Assembly (NCBI GenBank): GCA_026826555.1
Contig: JAKSZT010053883.1
Location: 24,716,355 to 24,780,354, forward strand
Direction: 5' to 3'
DNA length: 64,000 bases
DNA from: Tolypeutes matacus
Lineage: Eukaryota; Chordata; Mammalia; Cingulata; Chlamyphoridae
The notes beneath the pieces were generated by a model. It was not told the origin of the DNA, searched no databases, and worked only from the letters and a program-made list of their open reading frames with translations. Shown here piece by piece: positions 40,880 to 51,184 of this stretch; position 1 is the stretch's first letter, and the number at the start of each line of letters is the position of its first letter. A program made the translations under genes and the position numbers.

Positions 40880-42195
40880 CTTGAATCAGCACCTTCTTTT
40901 GCTCTTGGTTGGAATGATAAATGTTAAGATCACTACATCTTTGGGATACATCAGTGAATTAAGCAAAGATCCTTGCCCTCATGGAGCTTACATTCTAGAC
41001 TAGAGAGAAAGATAATAAGCAGTATAACTTATCAATAAGTAAATTATGTAGTATGTTGTAAAGTGACAAGCGCTAAGGAAAAAGGAAAAAAATAGATTCA
41101 TGTAAGAGGACTGAAGCTTGCTCCGATGCGGTGGGGGGCAGGCAGCACAAGTTGCAGTATTGAGGGTGGTCAGGGTAGGTAAGTGTCATTGAGAAGGTGA
41201 GATTTGAACAAACACTTGAGAGGAGCAGAGGGAGTTAGCCAAACTGATATCTGAGGGAAGAGCTGTTCAGGCAATGGAGACCTTTTTTTGCAAAGGCCCT
41301 GGGTTGGACGCAGTTAGAGTAAGGGGGAGACAGGAAGAGTAGGAGAGGAGATCAGGCCCAAGGAGCTGAGCTGATGTATGGGGTCTCAGGACCATTCTAC
41401 AGACTGAGATGAGGGGCCGTTGCAGGATATTGAGCAGGATTCTGGCTGTTGTGTTGGGAATAGACTGAGGAGGGCAAGGGTAGAAGCACAGAGACCTGTC
41501 AGGAGGCTATTTACTATGAACCAGAAAAATAAATGAAGGTGGCTCAGACAAAATTGGTATCAGTGGAGATGGTGAGAAGAGGCTGGATTCCGCAGATTTT
41601 TGTATAGTTAATAAGATTAAGAGTTAACTAAAGGAATAGGGAGGCAGGGGATGAAAGGAAAGAGAGGAATCCAAGATAGCATACCAAGGGGTTGGTTGTG
41701 GAGGTGATAAGACAATCCTACTGGGTGCAGGCAAGAAGGAATAAGGGTATGCATTTTCTGTAGATAATAAAAGGAACCAAAGTCTGGCCTGCTGTTTATC
41801 ACCAGATGCCAGCAATTCCAAACAATGTCTAAAGAGTTTTTACTTCTCCCCACTGTGGTAGACTGCTTTCCCTGCCTCCCTACCAAGATGACTGGAGGGG
41901 TTGGGGGTCTGAATACTAGAAAGTTGCTCTCAATTTTGATGGAGAAGGCTCTGAAGGAGCAGATTTGGAAGGGAGAAATTAGGAGTTCAATTCTGAACAT
42001 TCTAAATTTGAGATTATTGGACATTCCAACAATATTGATAAGGTAAGTCTAGAGTTCAGGAAAGAAAACTGGGCTGGAAATATAAATTTGGAAGTCGCTG
42101 ACATACAAATTGGTATCGGATGAGATTAACAAGGGAGTGGATGTAGATGGAGAAGAGAATAAGACCCAGGTTGAGCCCTGGGACACTCCTACATT
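40880..42195 (-). mobile_element. Ancient L2-like / unnamed repeat block
   Basis: TGCCCTCATGGAGCTTACAT, GCAAAGGCCCTGGGTTGGA, TGGACATTCCAACAATATTG and GAGCCCTGGGACACTCC resemble old mammalian repeats in reverse (L2 and an unnamed family). Diverged, boundaries uncertain. The 135-codon minus frame at 41,617-42,024 lies within it and is not recognised as a gene. Confidence 0.4.
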
Positions 42196-42207
42196 AAGAG
42201 AAAGGAA

Positions 42208-42393
42208 GGGGGGAGTGGATGTGGCTTAAGCAGTTGGGTGCCCGCTTACCATATGGGAGGTCCCGGGTTCGGTTCCCGGTGCCTCCTCAAGAAGACGAGC
42301 AAGACAGCGAGCTGACACAATGGGCTGACACAGAGAGCACACAATGAACAGACACAGAGAGAGCAGACAGTGAGCACAAAAATCTTTATAAAA
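42208..42393 (+). mobile_element. tRNA SINE (C type), short
   Basis: GGGGAGTGGATGTGGCTTAA, perfect B box GGTTCGGTTCCC, body with GACACAGAGAGCACACAATG, ending AAAATCTTTATAAAAAGAG. Confidence 0.9.
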
Positions 42394-42571
42394 AGAGAGA
42401 GAAGGGAAGGGAAGGGACAGACCAAGAGGTCCGTGAGGTAGATGGTATGGTTTCCTGGAAGCCAAGAGAAGAAAGTATCCAGGAGGAGGAAGCAAATGCC
42501 TTGACAAGAGCAGTTTCAGTGGAAAGCCTGGGAGCAAAAACCAGATGGGACAAGGATTAAAAGACAATGGG

Positions 42572-42982
42572 GGGGGGGGGCGGATGTGGCTCAAATGGTT
42601 GGGCGTCCGTCTGCCATATGGAGGGACCTGGGTTCGATCCCCGGGACCTCCCGGTAAAATAAAATATATATATATAGAAGTGAGCCGTCGGGCTCCGGGA
42701 GCCATGCAGCAGGATGATGACGTAACAGGGGAGAGACAAGACGAGATGCTCCGAAAGCTCCAGAAGCCAGGAACTGAGGTGGCGCAGGCGGCAGAACACC
42801 TCTCTCCTACATCGGAGGTCTCCAGGATCAAATCCTGGTGAAGACTGGAGGAGGAGGATGAGAAGAGATGGCAGGAGACAGACACGGAGAATTGCCCAGT
42901 GAATGGACACAAAACAGCAAATGGGGTAAGGGGGGGATTTAAAATGGATAAAGTAAATAAATAAATCTTTAAAAAAAAAAAA
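42572..42982 (+). mobile_element. Composite dimeric tRNA SINE, copy B3
   Basis: GCGGATGTGGCTCAAATGGT, GGTTCGATCCCCGGGACC, second unit GAACTGAGGTGGCGCAGGCG with TACATCGGAGGTCTCCAGG, (ATAA)n tail. Target AAAAGACAATGGG at 42,559-42,571, repeated from 42,983. Confidence 0.93.
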
Positions 42983-42999
42983 AAAAGACAATGGGAGGG

Positions 43000-43063
43000 G
43001 AGTGAATGTGGCTCATTGGTTGAGCACTGGCTTCCTATATACAAGGTCCCGGGTCTCTGGTAC

Positions 43064-43093
<30 letters not shown>
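43000..43093 (+). mobile_element. tRNA SINE monomer at the same target
   Basis: GAGTGAATGTGGCTCATTGG, decayed B box (GGTCCCGGGTCTCTGG), long A-tail. Flanked by GACAATGGGAGGGG at 42,987 and about 43,096, i.e. inserted beside B3's right-hand duplication. Confidence 0.88.
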
Positions 43094-43096
<3 letters not shown>

Positions 43097-43299
43097 ACAA
43101 TGGGAGGGGAAGAATTAGAGATAGTGAAGAGAGACTCTGGGAAAGATTGGCTTCAAAGGGGGCAGTAACTGGTGGGAAGGTAGAGTGAAGAGAAGTTTCT
43201 TTTAAAAATGGAGAGAGCATGGTTCACACTGTAGCACACCCACACCCATGTCTGGGCTTGTGTACTTTTTTTCTTTTCTTGTTTCTTAATAAACTCTTT

Positions 43300-43392
43300 T
43301 TTTTTTTTTTTACCGGGAGGTCCCGGGTATCGAACCCGGGTCCCTCCATATGGGAGACAGACGCCCAGCCATTTGAGCCACATCTGTCCCCC
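43300..43392 (-). mobile_element. tRNA SINE monomer (minus)
   Basis: Minus strand GGGGACAGATGTGGCTCAAA, GGGTTCGATACCCGG. Perfect 15-bp duplication CTTAATAAACTCTTT at 43,285-43,299 and 43,393-43,407. Confidence 0.95.
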
Positions 43393-43444
43393 CTTAATAA
43401 ACTCTTTACTCCCTTGCCTACCCTAAAGAAAATGGAGCAATAGC

Positions 43445-43620
43445 AGAATGTTTGTTGAGCAAAAGTTGAAGATATTAATGGATGGTGATGACGGGAGCAC
43501 AGCATTGTGAATGTAACTAACACCACTGAATTGCATACTTGAAAGTGGTTGAAATGGGAAACTAATATGTTGTATATATGTTACCACAATTTAAAAAATT
43601 TTTTTCAAGTTGACAATACA
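43445..43620 (+). mobile_element. L1 3' UTR fragment
   Basis: AATGGATGGTGATGACGGGA, CACCACTGAATTGCATACTT and GTTACCACAATTTAAAAAAT. Confidence 0.75.
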
Positions 43621-43711
43621 AGAGAGAGAGGGAAAATTGCTGAAGCATGTCCTTAAGTAGGTGGGAGAGGTAGGATCTAGTGGCTGGAGAGAGATTGGTT
43701 TAAATATATAT

Positions 43712-43910
43712 ATATATTTAAAGATTTATTTATTTATTTATTTATTTGTACCCCCCCCCTCCTTGATTTGGCTCCCTCGTCTGTCTGCTTGCTGTCTGCT
43801 CTCTATGCCCACTGTGTCTGCTCGTCTTATTTAGGAGGCACCGGGAACCGAACGCAGGACCTCCCATGTGGGAGGTGAGTGCCCAACAGCTTGAGCCACA
43901 TCTGCTCTCC
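43712..43910 (-). mobile_element. tRNA SINE (C type, minus)
   Basis: Minus strand GGAGAGCAGATGTGGCTCAA, B box GGTTCCCGGTGCC with CGTTCGGTTCCC, (AAAT)n tail complement at 43,716-43,746. Flanks share AGATTGGT. Confidence 0.9.
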
Positions 43911-44151
43911 AGATTGGTATATTTTTTTAAAGGTTTATTTATATTTATTTATTTATTTATTTTTATTTTTTTTATTTTTTTAAGATTTTATTTATTCATT
44001 CATTTCTCCCCCCCCTGCTGCTTGTGCTTGCTGGGTCAGCCAACCACGCCATGCGGGCGGGCTTGCCCTCACCAGGAGGCCCCGGGAACCGAACCCAGGG
44101 CCTCCCATATGGTAAACGGGAACCCCACTGATTGAGCCACAGCCACTTCCC
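43911..44151 (-). mobile_element. DAS-type tRNA SINE, copy A9 (minus)
   Basis: Minus strand GGGAAGTGGCTGTGGCTCAA, GGTTCGGTTCCC, then the GGGCAAGCCCGCCCGCATGG body and T-rich complement of the tail extending to about 43,920. Confidence 0.93.
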
Positions 44152-44545
44152 TATATTTATTTATTTATTCTTATTCTCCCCCGGCCTCATTGTTTGTGCT
44201 CACTGTCTGCTCTCTGTGTCTGTTCATTGTTTACTCTCTGTGTCTGCTCTTCTCCTTTGTAGGAGGCAACAGGAACTGAACCTGGGATCTTCCATGTGTG
44301 AGGGAGGCACCCAATCGCTTAAGCCACATCCACTCCCTGCTTGTTGTGTCTCTCATTGTGTTTTCTCCTTGTGTCTCCTTCGTTGTGTCATCTTGCTGCA
44401 TCATCCTGTTGCGTAAGCTCGCTGTGCCAGCCTGTTGCATCAGTTTGCTGTTTTGCTCGTCTTCTTTAAGAGGCACTGGGAACCGAACCTGGGAGCTCCC
44501 ATGTAGTAGGCGGGAGCCCAACTGCTTGAGCCACATCTGCTTCCC
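44152..44545 (-). mobile_element. Composite tRNA SINE (C type, minus)
   Basis: Minus strand head GGGAAGCAGATGTGGCTCAA (right end), B box GGTTCGGTTCCC, stepwise CAACAGGCTGGCACAGCGAG, second unit GGGAGTGGATGTGGCTTAAG with GGTTCAGTTCC, (AAAT)n. Butts against A9 with no unique DNA. Confidence 0.92.
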
Positions 44546-44898
44546 TGATTATCGATTATCTTTAAAAGAAAAAAAAAAAGATACTCATTGGTATTACTGT
44601 CTAGGCCAAATATGATGTATTTTACTTGCAGTTTTCTGTGCCATGAGGTTACTGTTGAGTTTCTAATTAAATCTACAAATACTTTAATACACAAATTACT
44701 ATGTAATAGCATGAATCTACAAGATAAGAATTACAGAGACATAAGTTAAATATTATTACATAATGACCCACTAATTGTATTACATCATTTGTTCATTTGT
44801 TGCTATGGAAATTTCATTGCTACAGACATTAACTCCTGCTAAAGTTTATTAGCATCTAACATGCATATTGTTTTAAAGTGTTACAAAGAATAAGATGA
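44546..44898. other. Flank, no feature recognised
   Basis: AT-rich, no repeat head, no coding motif. Its end includes the target of copy A7. Confidence 0.4.
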
Positions 44899-45064
44899 GG
44901 GAAGCGGCTGTGGCTCAATCAGTAGGGCTCCCGTTTACCATATGGGAGGCCCCGGATTCGGTTCCCGGGGCCTCCTGGTGAAGGCAGGCCCGCCCGCGCG
45001 GCGTGGTTGGCTGACCCAGCGAGCACAAGCAGCAAGGGGGGGATAAATGAATAAATAAATAAAA

Positions 45065-45093
<29 letters not shown>
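44899..45093 (+). mobile_element. DAS-type tRNA SINE, copy A7
   Basis: Full-length with a B-box change (GATTCGGTTCC). Perfect 14-bp duplication AAAGAATAAGATGA at 44,885-44,898 and 45,094-45,107. Confidence 0.95.
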
Positions 45094-45099
<6 letters not shown>

Positions 45100-45365
45100 T
45101 AAGATGAAATACTAAATCATGAAGCTATTTTTCTCTAAATATCAAAAAAACTTTCTAAAAAATCATGAGACCCCCGGGACGATGACTGCACAACTTTGTG
45201 ATGAAAGTGAGACACTTTGGATAGACTGTGCAAGATTTGGGACTGTATAACACAGTGAACCATGTGGTGGAAGATGGACTGTGGTTAACAGTGCAAATAT
45301 GAGAGTTTCTCTCATGAACTATAACAAATGTACAATATTAATACTTGGTGTTAATAATAGAGGGT

Positions 45366-46376
45366 TGCATTAGTCAGCCAAAGGGGTGCTGATGTAAAGT
45401 ACCATACTCTGTTGGCATTTATAAAGGGTATTTATTTGGGGTAGAATCTTACAGTTACAAGGCCCTAAAGAGTCCAACTCAAGGTACTAAGAAGTACTTT
45501 CTCACCCAAAGTCATTTGCCACATGTTGAAGCAAGATGGTGGGTGATGTCTGTGAGGGTTCAGCCTTCCTTCTTCCTCTTAAGGCTCCGTGGTCCCAGCT
45601 TCTTCTGGTCTCAGCTGTAGGCTGGCATAAGGCTAGTCACTCTCCCTGGGGCTCATTTCTTTCTGGGCTCAGCTGCTCTGGTCTCTTCACAAGGTCAGCT
45701 GTAAACTATCAGGCTCATCTCTCTTCCCGAAGACTCTGTGGTGTCTGTGGGGCTGTCTTTTTCTTTTTTTATTTATTTTTTTACCCCCGCCCCCTGCCGT
45801 CGTTGTTTTACACTCGCTTTCTGCTCTCTCTCTATTTGTTGTGTGCTCATCTTCTTTTTGGGGAGGCATCGGGAACCAAACTCAGGACCTCCCATGCGAG
45901 AGAGAGGCGCCCAATGTCTTGAGCCACCTCCACTCCCACTTGTGTCTCTCATTGTGTTTCCTCATTGTGTCTCTTCATTGCATCATCTTGCTGTGCCAGC
46001 CTGTCACATCAGCTCGTTATCTTGCTCGTCTTCTTTAGGAGGCACTGGGAACCAAACCCAGAACCTCCCGTGTGGTAGTCGGGCGCCCAACTGCTCAAGC
46101 CACATCTGCTTCCCAGGGCTGTCTTTCTTCCTCTGTGTTCTCCTGTATGTCTGCTTCCATGTGAGAGTCTGTTTTATCAGCCCACCAAGGGGGCTGGGAG
46201 TCAATGCTGAGTCGCACTCTAATGACATGGTTGAATCAAAGCTCTAATGTGAATATAATTTAATCAGATGTCTCAGCTGAATCTAATACAATCAAAGGGT
46301 TATCATGCCCAGAGGAACAGACCAGTTTACAAATATAATCTCTCTTTTTAGAATTCATAAATCTCAAATTGCTACA
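45366..46376 (-). mobile_element. Xenarthran LTR-like element, copy 2 (minus)
   Basis: Minus strand begins TGTAGCAATTTGAG and ends GGCTGACTAATGCA. Shares GTAAACTGGTCTGTTCC and CATCAGCACCCC with the copies at 3.0 and 52.1 kb but has a different middle. 5-bp flanks AGGGT and GGGGT. A composite SINE is nested inside; without it the element is about 645 bp. Confidence 0.75.
45761..46115 (-). mobile_element. Composite tRNA SINE inside the LTR-like element
   Basis: Minus strand GGGAAGCAGATGTGGCTTGA head, GGTTTGGTTCCC, then second unit GGAGTGGAGGTGGCTCAAGA with GAGTTTGGTTCCC. Perfect 11-bp duplication GGGCTGTCTTT at 45,750-45,760 and 46,116-46,126. Confidence 0.94.
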
Positions 46377-46619
46377 GGGGTGTATGGAAAAAATATAACT
46401 GTATGCTATGGACCATAGTTAGATGTAATAGTCTGATGATGTTCTTTCATAATCTGTAACAAATGTTTTACAACAATGTAAGGTGTTGGTGGAGGGGTGA
46501 TATGGAGGGGTGAAATTTTAAGTTTACAAATATTATATTAAAAGTTTTTTGGAAACTTAATACTCAGTTTTTACCAAAAAAAAGGATCCTGGTTACTTTA
46601 TCCTGAGGGAATTCTATAT

Positions 46620-47215
46620 TTTGTCTACATTATAGACTCTTTGGGGATGGAAAATAAAGCCAAATCAACACTCGAATGAAGATAAATGAAAAATTTCTCA
46701 GTGTTTATTGCATAATCCTAAGAAACATGAAGAAAGTGAAATATGCACCGACCAAATTGAAATCTGCTTTCAAAAAAATATGTAACAATGTGAAAATTTG
46801 AAAAAAAATGTGGGTGCTGCTGCTGAACATGAAATACAGTTTTTCGTGAGGGCATATCTAGAGTTCAGAGGCTCATCCAAGAAAGTCAATGAGTATGATA
46901 ATGGGAATTTTCTTTATTTGGCAGAAACCATGGCAAAATTTGGTGCATTTGTGGCAGAAGAACAGTTATGCAGAATATAAATAGTGACTCAAAGTAATAA
47001 AATACAATGTTTAGGGAATAAAATACAAAACTAAATAATTGAAATTATAGATACAATAACTAAGATCATGTCAAATAAATTAAGAAATGTTAGATATTAT
47101 GCAATTATTTTAGATACAACTCCAGGAACAAGCTATATGGAACATATGACAATTATTTTAGATTTGTTGATTTCTAAAATGCAAATATATCTATATGGGA
47201 ACATTCTGGGATAAT
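46620..47215 (+). pseudogene. DUF4371/ZMYM-like hAT transposase fragment
   Basis: A 60-codon frame at 46,798-46,980 includes FFVRAYLEFRGSSKKVNEYD then NGNFLYLAETMAKF. In another frame, 47,080-47,170, is RYYAIILDTTPG followed by MTIILDLL. From memory these match the order of motifs in ZMYM-type hAT-derived transposases: an FRG...NGNFL block, then YY(S/A)II.D.TPD..H. The second Asp of the usual TPD is Gly here. Several stops and shifts separate the blocks, and no zinc finger, RW core end or terminal repeats are visible. It is an old dead transposase, not a domesticated gene. Confidence 0.65.
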
Positions 47216-47425
47216 ATTGTTTAGTAGATGACCTAACAGGGAAGGGTTTTCCATTCTCAGTAAACTACTTACTAAAATAACCCAAAGAGTCAGGAGCATG
47301 GCAGTACAACAAAAATACATGTGAAACCATATGGATTGCCACAGAAGATCCTTGAAAAATAATTCTAGGGAAATATTTTTTCCTTAATTTGTGTGTGTAT
47401 ATATATATTAGTTGTTGTTTTTGTT
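47216..47425. other. Region after the transposase, unassigned
   Basis: AT-rich; may hold further decayed transposase, but no motif is readable. Confidence 0.35.
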
Positions 47426-47428
47426 GTT

Positions 47429-47640
47429 GAAGTGCAGGGGCCGGAGATTGAACCCGGGACCTCATATGTGGGAAGCCAACGCTCAACCACTGAGCCACAT
47501 CAGCTCCCCTGAGTTGGTTTTTTTCGTTTGTTTCCTTGTTGTTTGTTTTTGTTTGTTTGTTTGTTTTTAGGAGGCACTGGGAACCGAACCTGGGACCTCC
47601 CATGTGGGAAGCAGGTGCTCAACTGCTTGAACCACATAAC
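47429..47640 (-). mobile_element. E-type dimeric SINE (minus)
   Basis: Minus strand unit one TGTGGTTCAAGCAGTTGAGC with GGTTCGGTTCCC, AAACAAACAAACAAAAAC linker ending AAAAAACCAACTCAG, unit two GGGAGCTGATGTGGCTCAGT with GGTTCAATCTCCGG. Same order as the other four E copies. Confidence 0.88.
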
Positions 47641-47664
47641 ATCTTTATAAGAAACACATCATCT

Positions 47665-47846
47665 GGGAAGCGGCTGTGGCTCAATCAGTAGGGCTCCCGT
47701 TTACCATATGGGAGGCCCCGGGTTCGGTTCCCGGGGCCTCCTGGTGAAGACAAGCCCGCCCGCGCGGCGTGGTTAGCTGACCCAGTGAGCACAAGCAGCA
47801 AGGGGGGGATAAATGAATAAATAAATAAAATCTTTAAAAAAAAAAA
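47665..47846 (+). mobile_element. DAS-type tRNA SINE, copy A8
   Basis: Full-length, perfect B box. 16-bp duplication with one mismatch, AAGAAACACATCATCT at 47,649-47,664 and AAGAAACACATTATCT at 47,847-47,862. Confidence 0.95.
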
Positions 47847-47869
47847 AAGAAACACATTATCTTTATAAG

Positions 47870-48180
47870 AAACACAACATCTTTAAAAGAAATATTTATC
47901 ATGAAAGAGTATCATGGCCTTTGCCGTGTTTTAATCCAGAACAGCACACATAATTTGAGGAATTCTGATGAGTATGGACTACTGCAACTCTAAAAATTTA
48001 CAATTGTTATCAACTATATACATAGATGGGACATCAACTTATCAGGACCCAAAAACAAATTATTTTCTAAATCCAGTATGACTATCACTGAAGAATTGCA
48101 ATACATTTTCAGAAATGATAATTTTCTATTATTTTACATTCAATGCTTATCGTTTTTATTATTGAGAAATAATGAACTAA
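47870..48180. other. Unassigned flank
   Basis: No feature recognised. Confidence 0.35.
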
Positions 48181-48184
48181 CATA

Positions 48185-48745
48185 AAAACTACAGCTTGCT
48201 GGCCAAATTTGAACCACCACATATTTTTGTAAGACTCTGCAAGCTAAGAATGATTTTTTTTTTTTTCTTTGAGGTACCAGGGCCAGGGATTGAACCTGGC
48301 ACTGGTATGTGGGAAACTGGCATTCAACCACTGAACCACATCAGCTCTCCTGAGTTGTTTTTTTTTTCATTTGTTTACTTGCTGTTTGTTTGTTTTTGTT
48401 TTTAGGAGGCACCAGTGACCGAACCTGGGACCTCCCATGTGGGAAGCAGGCACTCAACCACTTGAGCCACATCTGCTCCCCTGATTTTTGTATTTTTAAA
48501 TGGTTAAGAAACAATCAAAAGAAGAATACTCTATCTTGACTTGTGAAATTATATGAAATTCAAATTTCAGTACCCATAAATAGTTTTATTGGAACATAGA
48601 CATGCCCATTCTTTTAGGTATTTGTTCTATGGCTGCTTTCATGTTCCAACAGCAGAGTTGAGTAGTTGTGGCAGAGAACACATGGCCCTCAAAGCCTAAA
48701 ATATATATTATCTGGCCCTTTAAAAAGAAAATGCCTACCCCTGCT
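48185..48745 (+). mobile_element. hAT-Charlie-like element, split by a SINE
   Basis: Left: TGCTGGCCAAATTTGAACC, GCAAGCTAAGAATGATTTTT. Right: AAATTCAAATTTCAGTACCC, GTTTTATTGGAACATAGACA, GGCTGCTTTCATGTTCC, TATCTGGCCCTTTAAAAAGA. These are the usual phrases of an old non-autonomous hAT. A related, shorter copy is at 59,445-59,690. Confidence 0.75.
48258..48484 (-). mobile_element. E-type dimeric SINE (minus) in a hAT
   Basis: Minus strand unit one GGGGAGCAGATGTGGCTCAA with GGTTCGGTCACTGG, linker AAACAAACAAACAGCAAG to AACAACTCAGGAGAGC, unit two ATGTGGTTCAGTGGTTGAAT with GGTTCAATCCCTGG. Flanks share TGATTTTT. Confidence 0.9.
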
Positions 48746-48941
48746 CACCCTATGAGCTAGTCCTGTAGAGACTTGAATCCAGGCAACGTTCCCTCTTGAA
48801 CTTCAGACTAGCAGCCAGCTGCCACCCAAGCACCTCACCTTGAGGGCCCACTGACATCTTGAATTCAGCATGGTCCATCGCTTCACCCCTACCTGCTCCT
48901 TCTGGCACTATCATCAAAACAGTTGCTCAAGCCAGAGCTTT
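48746..48941. other. Unique or old repeat sequence
   Basis: Continues, after two SINEs, at 49,464. GATCTCATCATGGCCCTCCA further right resembles an ancient repeat. No gene seen. Confidence 0.35.
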
Positions 48942-48952
48942 GGTGAGTTACT

Positions 48953-49335
48953 CTTTTTTTTTTTTTTTTAAGATTTATTTATTTATTACCCCCATCCACC
49001 CCCTCGTTGTTTTGCACTCGCTGTCTGCTCTCTGCGTGTTCTTCTGTGTCTGCTTGTCTTCTCTTTAGCTGGCACTGGGAACCGATCCTGGGACCTTCCA
49101 AAGTGGGAGAGAGGTGCTCAATCCCTTGCACCACCTCAGCTCTCTGGTCTGCTGCATCTCTTATTGTCTCTCTTCTGTGTCTCTTTTTGTTGCGTCATCT
49201 TGTTGTGCCAGCTCTCCCTACAAGCCAGCACTCCTGCATGGGCCAGCTTACCTTTCACCAGTAGGTCCCTGGAATTGAACCCTGGACCTCCTATGTGGTT
49301 GATGGGAGCCCAATTGCTTGAGCCAGATCTGTTTC

Positions 49336-49336
<1 letters not shown>
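48953..49336 (-). mobile_element. Composite tRNA SINE (C type, minus)
   Basis: Minus strand GGAAACAGATCTGGCTCAAG head, GGTTCAATTCCAGGG, TGGCCCATGCAGGAGTGCTG steps, second unit GAGCTGAGGTGGTGCAAGGG, tail complement TTTATTTATTTATT. Confidence 0.92.
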
Positions 49337-49366
<30 letters not shown>

Positions 49367-49452
49367 GTACCAGGGCTTGGGATTGAACCCGGGACTTCTT
49401 GTGGAGGAGTATGGAAAGCCAGTGCTCAACCACTGAGCCACATTGGCTCCCC
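49337..49452 (-). mobile_element. tRNA SINE monomer beside it (minus)
   Basis: Minus strand GGGGAGCCAATGTGGCTCAG, GGGTTCAATCCCAAG. Together the two SINEs are bracketed by GGTGAGTTACT (48,942-48,952) and GGTGCGTTACT (49,453-49,463). Confidence 0.9.
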
Positions 49453-49463
49453 GGTGCGTTACT

Positions 49464-51180
49464 TTTGATTCCTCCCTCTTCCTTGAACCTCCTTCCCTGC
49501 TCCTCCCTCCATGAATTATCTCTTTTGCATCCCCCGATTCCATCCCCTTCTGCACACAACTATTGTCACCATCCTAGCTGAAGTCCTCAGCACTTTTTTG
49601 ACTAGAATACAACTCTTGGAATCTCTAATCTGTCCTCCACCATGTGGCCAGCGATCTTCCTAGAATACGAATCTGATCTCATCATGGCCCTCCATAAGGC
49701 CCCTCTGTGGTCTATAGTTGAGCGGTTTGTCTGTCCATGGTCTCTTCTGGTTACAACACCCTCTTTCCTCTTCTTTCTCTGTGGGGAGCATAGGGTTGAC
49801 CCTCCCAACATCTGACCACCTGTCACCCCTGGGCACATGTCCCACAGTGGACCAATCACGTCATCTCTCCTAAGAACATGAATCTTATCTGAAGATGCAG
49901 AGTAGAATGCCTGATTCAGTTGATAGCGAGGCTATGCCATGGGATCCACACTGCTTAGGTTCAGCTTTTCATTCCACCACTCACTAAATGGCATGACTTT
50001 GGCAAGTCACTTAACTTCCCCATGTTTTGGTGTCCTGCCTGTGCAATGGGGATAATAACAGATCACACTTACTGAGGCCTCACTGCTTGAGGATTAAATA
50101 GTCTCCTACAAAAAAAAAGATAAACAAAAAAAATAAATATTCTCCTACATGTAAAGTGCTGAGAGGAATTCTTGGCAAAAAGAGGGAGCCCAGTAAAGGA
50201 AGCAGTCCTGGTCCTTATTAGCAGTGGAGGCAGCCCACAGATTCCTGCATCTGGGCTCCTGGACCTGCTCCTGCTCTTCCTCTTCCCACGGCTGGGTGGT
50301 TCTGTTTCCTTGGACTTCTTCAGCGATCTTTAACATTTCCTTTTCTTTCATAAATAGTTGAGTGGATTTTGTTGCTTATAAACAAAGAAACCTAGCCCAC
50401 ACTCCCTCTGTGACTCCCCCCATTGTCCTTGGGCCATAGGTAGAAATCTTCGTAGGGATTCAGGGTCCCCAGTGCCCTGGCCCTGCCAACTTCCCAGCCT
50501 CCTTTCCCACCACTCCCCACTCTCACCTCAAATTCTCTGCAGATCCCTGAACTTGCCATGCTCTCCCTCTGACCTCCAGGCCTTCTGCTTTCTACCTTCA
50601 GGAACGCCCTCTTTCCCCTTCCTGTACACCTACCCTCCCCTGGTCTTCAGGTATGGACCTTTATAAGGGCTCCACGTGCTGGTAAATATAAACAGGTCAT
50701 GTCCACCCATTCCCGACAGGCCTCTGGAGAAGGACACAGTCCTGCTCCCACACCAACCAGATTTAGACTACAGATAAGCAGAAGAGACTTGTGATAACCC
50801 TCATGGGTCAAGTTTTCCTCACGTTTCACTTTCCAAAGTTTGCATTAAGAAAAAATAATTTCATTTTGCATTTTCCAAATAAAAATGACGTTATAATATT
50901 CTTTTTCAAATGGCCTACACATCCCAGGAATTCTGCTACATACCCTTCCTTTTCCTCCCCTCACTCACTTTGCTTGGTCCCCCTCTTGGACACACTCATG
51001 GTCTCATGTTTCCCCTTATCCAAAGCAGGCTGAGAGCTCCGGAAGGAGGAGGACAGCAGCTTCCCCACCTTTTACACTTCAGAGGCTCCGTGGCCTGCCC
51101 AGCATGGGGGTGGGGGTGGGGGTGGGGATGGTGTCAGTTAATGATTAATGAATGAGCAAATGAATACATTTTAAAAGGAA
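49464..51180. other. Mostly unique flank
   Basis: Contains a MIR (49,925-50,190), a G-rich (GGGGGT)n spot at 51,107-51,128 and otherwise nothing I recognise. No convincing gene. Confidence 0.45.
49925..50190 (+). mobile_element. MIR with an A-rich insertion
   Basis: GGCATGACTTTGGCAAGTCA, CTTAACTTCCCCATGTTTTG, GGGGATAATAACAGATCAC and, after the insertion, TACATGTAAAGTGCTGAG. An A-rich 27-nt piece between two copies of ATA(G/T)TCTCCTACA interrupts it. Confidence 0.85.
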
Positions 51181-51184
51181 ATGA

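Larger units (their letters stand above)
45165..46560 (+). mobile_element. L1 3' UTR, split by an LTR-like element
   Basis: Left: GACGATGACTGCACAACTTT, CTTGGTGTTAATAATAGAGG. Right: GTATGGAAAAAATATAACTG, TGATGTTCTTTCATAATCTG. The halves join at the GTGTTAATAATAGRGGGGTRTATGG point of this L1 3' UTR, which is continuous at 56,140-56,180. Confidence 0.8.

Noticed and set aside
47649..47890. Tandem array of AAGAAACACA(T/A) repeats as a regulatory array
   Set aside because: Two of the units are the SINE's duplication and the third is a neighbouring chance repeat in AT-rich DNA.
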